Positions 61,701 to 64,000 of a stretch of DNA of 64,000 nt are shown here, piece by piece (position 1 is the stretch's first letter; each line of letters starts with the position of its first letter). Under the pieces are notes generated by a model, which was given only the letters and a program-made list of their open reading frames with translations, did no database searches and was not told where the DNA came from. The position numbers were made by a program, and so were the translations under genes. Location of the stretch: positions 62,001 through 126,000 of the forward strand of contig JACRDQ010000032.1 of NCBI GenBank assembly GCA_016218545.1, written 5' to 3'. This stretch comes from Elusimicrobiota bacterium (GTDB lineage: Bacteria; Elusimicrobiota; Elusimicrobia; UBA1565; UBA9628).

Positions 61701-62399
61701 ATGGCACTCTCAAGGATCATGATCGTCGAAGACCATCCGGACATGTACCGCCTCTACGACTCCCAGATGCGTAAGGGCGGCCATTCCACGGCCATGTCGT
61801 ACTGCCTGGCCAGGAACGTCGCCGAGGCCCGCAAGTTGTTGAGCACCCGCGGCATCGATATCATCGTGATGGACTGGATGATGCCGGGCATGGACGGCGT
61901 CTCCTTCGTGCGCGAGCTCCGCGCCGACCCCGAGCGCAAGGACATCCTCATCATCATGGTCACGGCCAAGGGCATGGCCGCGGACTGCGCCGCGGCCCTG
62001 GACGCCGGGGTGGACGACTATCTGACCAAGCCCTTCAGCTTTGACGTGCTCTTCGCGCGGATCCGGAGCCTGGCCCGGCGCAAGGACCGGTCCTTCCGCA
62101 ACGAGGGCCTGCTCGAGTCGGCCGGCATCAAGCTCGACACCGGCCGCGGGGTCGTGACCGTCGGGGGCAGGGAGGTCCGGCTCCATCCCAAGGAGCTCGT
62201 GCTCCTCGAGGTCTTCCTCAGGCGCCCAGGCATGCTGCACCCTCCCCGCCAGCTCTGGGACCGGGGCTGGGCTCCGGACTCCGAGAACTGGGAGCACACC
62301 CTGGTGGCCACCATCCACAACCTCAAGAAGGGGCTGGGGCCCAAGCACGGCAACCGCATCAAGTGCGCCAGGGGACTGGGCTATTTTCTCGAACGCTAG
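61701..62399 (+). CDS. OmpR-family response regulator
   Basis: The 232-residue regulator has VEDHPD, phospho-acceptor Asp58 in IVMDWMMPGMDG, Thr in MVTAKG and Lys in LTKPFSF. A winged-helix part follows (HPKELVLLEVFLRRPG, LWDRGWAP, TLVATIHNLKKGLG). The helix that reads DNA is less typical than in PhoB. No Shine-Dalgarno precedes the ATG; the TATAAT promoter places the transcript start at about the ATG. It lies between two sigma genes. It may recognise the GATACA repeats as an autoregulator. Confidence 0.82.
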   Translation: MALSRIMIVEDHPDMYRLYDSQMRKGGHSTAMSYCLARNVAEARKLLSTRGIDIIVMDWMMPGMDGVSFVRELRADPERKDILIIMVTAKGMAADCAAALDAGVDDYLTKPFSFDVLFARIRSLARRKDRSFRNEGLLESAGIKLDTGRGVVTVGGREVRLHPKELVLLEVFLRRPGMLHPPRQLWDRGWAPDSENWEHTLVATIHNLKKGLGPKHGNRIKCARGLGYFLER

Positions 62400-62404
62400 C
62401 GCTC

Positions 62405-63748
62405 CTAGGCGTAGTCGCGCAGGCCGGCCAAGGCCGGCGAGGTGCGGAGCTTGGCGATGGCCTCGACCTCGATCTGCCTGACCCGCTCGGGGCTTAAGCC
62501 GAAGCTGCGGCCCAGCTCGGCCCGGGAGCACGAGCCTTCCGCGCACATGCCGTAGCGGTGGCGCAGGACCTCGGCCTCGCGCGGCTCGAGGCTGGCCAGC
62601 ACCCGCTCGACCTCGGAGCGCCTCATGGTGGCGTCCACGGCGTCGGCCACCGAGGGGGCCTGGGTCTCGGCCAGCACGCGCTCGAGGTCGCCCTCCTCGT
62701 CGGGACCCGGCGAGGAGAGGGAGACCATCTCTTTGGAGGCCTCCAGGGACTCGGCCAGCTTGGCCGCGGGCACGTGCGCCGCCTTGGCCAGCTCCAGGAG
62801 GTCCGGGGCCCGGCCGTGCTCGAGCTCGTAGCGGCGGGCGAACTTGCGCGCCTTGGCCGCGCGCTCCTGCACGTTGGAGGGGACCCGGACGAGGAGGCTC
62901 TTGTCCGCGATGGCGCGCCTGACCGCCTGCATGATCCAGAGCGTGGCGTAGGTCGCGAAGCGTGCCCCGCGGTTCGGGTCGAACTTCTCGGCCGCCCGCA
63001 TCAGGCCCAGGGTGCCCTCCTGGACCAGGTCCGAGATGTCCATGCCCGGGCCGCGGTGGGTCTTGGCGATGGAGACCACGAGCCTGAGGTTGCTCTCCAC
63101 CATGGTGGTGTGGTCCTCGGCCACCCGGGCGTCGAGCCGCCGCAGCTCCGCGTCGAGCCGGAAGAGCTCGTCCGGCGAGACCGGGAGGCTGCGGCTGAGG
63201 CGCCGGCGCTCCGTCTTGGAGCGCGAGCGCCGCAGGGTCTCGGCCAGGCCGAGGATCTTGTTGGCCACGCGGTCGACCTTCTTGCGGTGCAGGTCCAGGG
63301 CGGCGGTCCGGACATGGGAGCCCTCGAGCAGGGACTTGAGTTTGGCTTCCAGCCTGGACCTGGCAGGGCTTCCATGCTTGGAGCGGGAGATGGCGGCCTC
63401 GAGGCCCCGGCGCCTGGCCTCCGCCTTGGCGAGGAATCTCGCTGCGCCGCGGACCCGGCGGGCCATGCCTGCCAGCTCCCTGCCGGTCCTGCGTCCCCTG
63501 GGCATGAGCTCCTTGGACGTCATCTCGCCGAGGTCCATGAGCTCGGCCCACGCGCGGATCTCTTTCCACATGAAAGGGGAGGCTTCGATCAGGCGGCGGC
63601 GTTCCGCGATGTGCCTTTGCAGGCGCGTGGAGATCTCCGCCTCCCGGTCCTTGCTCAGGAGCGGGTAGGTCCCGATGCGCGCGACGTAGAGACCGATGGC
63701 GGGCGCGCTCGGGTGGACGTCCGATCCCTCTTCCTCGATCGAATACAT
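62405..63748 (-). CDS. Sigma-70-family RNA polymerase sigma factor (paralogue)
   Basis: The 447-residue protein matches the sigma factor at 60227 in layout: region 1.2, the same helical insertion (MPRGRRTGRELAGMARRVRG), region 2 ([29 protein letters not shown]), region 3 (VRVPSNVQERAAKARKF) and region 4 (FGLSPERVRQIEVEAIAKLR). It adds CAEGSC before region 4.2. The insertion is shared by both copies, so it predates their duplication. It is convergent with the regulator at 61701. The upstream TAAAAT on the minus strand (63764-63769) may be the -10. Confidence 0.88.
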   Translation of the reverse strand: MYSIEEEGSDVHPSAPAIGLYVARIGTYPLLSKDREAEISTRLQRHIAERRRLIEASPFMWKEIRAWAELMDLGEMTSKELMPRGRRTGRELAGMARRVRGAARFLAKAEARRRGLEAAISRSKHGSPARSRLEAKLKSLLEGSHVRTAALDLHRKKVDRVANKILGLAETLRRSRSKTERRRLSRSLPVSPDELFRLDAELRRLDARVAEDHTTMVESNLRLVVSIAKTHRGPGMDISDLVQEGTLGLMRAAEKFDPNRGARFATYATLWIMQAVRRAIADKSLLVRVPSNVQERAAKARKFARRYELEHGRAPDLLELAKAAHVPAAKLAESLEASKEMVSLSSPGPDEEGDLERVLAETQAPSVADAVDATMRRSEVERVLASLEPREAEVLRHRYGMCAEGSCSRAELGRSFGLSPERVRQIEVEAIAKLRTSPALAGLRDYA

Positions 63749-63798
63749 GCCCGGACCTCGTACATTTTAGATGCAGGAAGGCGGGGTTCGATTTCTGG

Positions 63799-63815
63799 CT
63801 CGGACAGACTCCTAG
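63799..63815. repeat. Decayed tip of the 224-bp inverted-repeat element
   Basis: CTCGGACAGACTCCTAG differs at one base from the corresponding part of the right arm at 38804-38820. No partner arm is visible here. It lies at a gene end again, and includes the stop codon of the peroxidase gene. Confidence 0.5.
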
Positions 63816-64000
63816 AATGAGCGGGGTTCGCGTTCGAGGGAGGCCAGGAAGGCCGCGATCTCCCCGGCTTCGTCCGCGGTGAGGGAGGTGTCAAGCTGAA
63901 TCCAGGCCATCAGGCGCACGGCCTCGACGAGGGAGGGCTCCCGGCCGTCGTGGAAGTAGGGAGCGGTGAGGGTGACGTTCCGGAGGGAGGGCACCTTGAA
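63812..64000 (-). CDS. Di-haem cytochrome c peroxidase (MauG/CcpA type), C-terminal end
   Basis: Only the last 62 residues are in the window; the frame is open to the right edge. The sequence VPSLRNVTLTAPYFHDGREP followed by LVEAVRLM, LTADEAGEIAAFLASLE is the typical end of bacterial di-haem peroxidases, with the conserved YFHDG. The enzyme acts in the periplasm, reducing H2O2 with electrons from c-type cytochromes. The stop TAG lies within the decayed repeat tip. Confidence 0.8.
   Translation of the reverse strand, partial: FKVPSLRNVTLTAPYFHDGREPSLVEAVRLMAWIQLDTSLTADEAGEIAAFLASLEREPRSF

Overview
The window is very GC-rich and tightly packed. It belongs to a Gram-negative (diderm) bacterium: there is an ExbB-ExbD-TonB system with a TonB-dependent receptor, several predicted outer-membrane barrels and many signal peptides. 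The long NHL/Fn3 secreted protein with a FlgD-like C-terminal domain next to a PorV-type barrel, the many PAS/GAF kinases and the codon use would fit a GC-rich Elusimicrobiota-like lineage. That placement is a low-confidence guess, not something the sequence proves.

Layout. 1-4.3 kb: a truncated sensor kinase with its response regulator, a hemerythrin, and three small secreted proteins, two of which are convergent paralogues. 4.4-11 kb: a dihydroorotate-dehydrogenase-like protein with an aconitase, a zinc-ribbon protein, an NmrA/cupin pair, a bacterial eRF1-like protein and bacterioferritin. 11-16.2 kb: a large PAS/GAF kinase and small secreted proteins, including a transglutaminase. 16.3-30.6 kb: a giant NHL/Fn3 protein, a PorV-like barrel, and two tandem 1165-residue multicopper oxidases with C-terminal Fn3 domains. 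30.6-38.6 kb: an overlapping gene string of TonB-dependent receptor, ExbB, ExbD, TonB, a small exported protein, a NapH/CcoG-like ferredoxin, a Cys-rich small protein, an HD-GYP protein, a ferritin-like protein and a PAS-cNMP protein. It ends at a 224-bp inverted-repeat element. 38.8-40.7 kb: a kinase/regulator pair. 40.9-42.8 kb: a less GC-rich island with a candidate polymorphic toxin and a DUF4279 protein. 43-52.8 kb: signal transduction (OmpR-type regulator, three kinases, PAS, CBS and RsbT-like proteins) and a phosphoribosyltransferase. 52.8-60.1 kb: a four-gene overlapping operon of NAD(P)H/ferredoxin/cytochrome-b-like oxidoreductase, 17-heme cytochrome, 23-heme cytochrome and outer-membrane barrel. 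60.2-64 kb: two paralogous sigma-70 factors around an OmpR-like regulator, then the end of a cytochrome c peroxidase.

How it fits together. The tandem multicopper oxidases recall Geobacter OmpB/OmpC. With the oxidoreductase-cytochrome-barrel operon they suggest electron exchange with extracellular metal or other insoluble acceptors or donors; this is inference.

The main regulatory discovery is a repeated promoter architecture: two TTTGAC-like hexamers 11 bp apart, then exactly 10 bp, then a TAnnCT-like -10. It occurs ten times in front of ten transcription units and resembles a PhoB/OmpR-family activator box. At several of these promoters the start codon lies 6-7 nt after the -10, implying leaderless mRNAs. 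A second 11-bp tandem motif (TTAACA-N5-GCAACA type) precedes the cytochrome operon and the following sigma factor.
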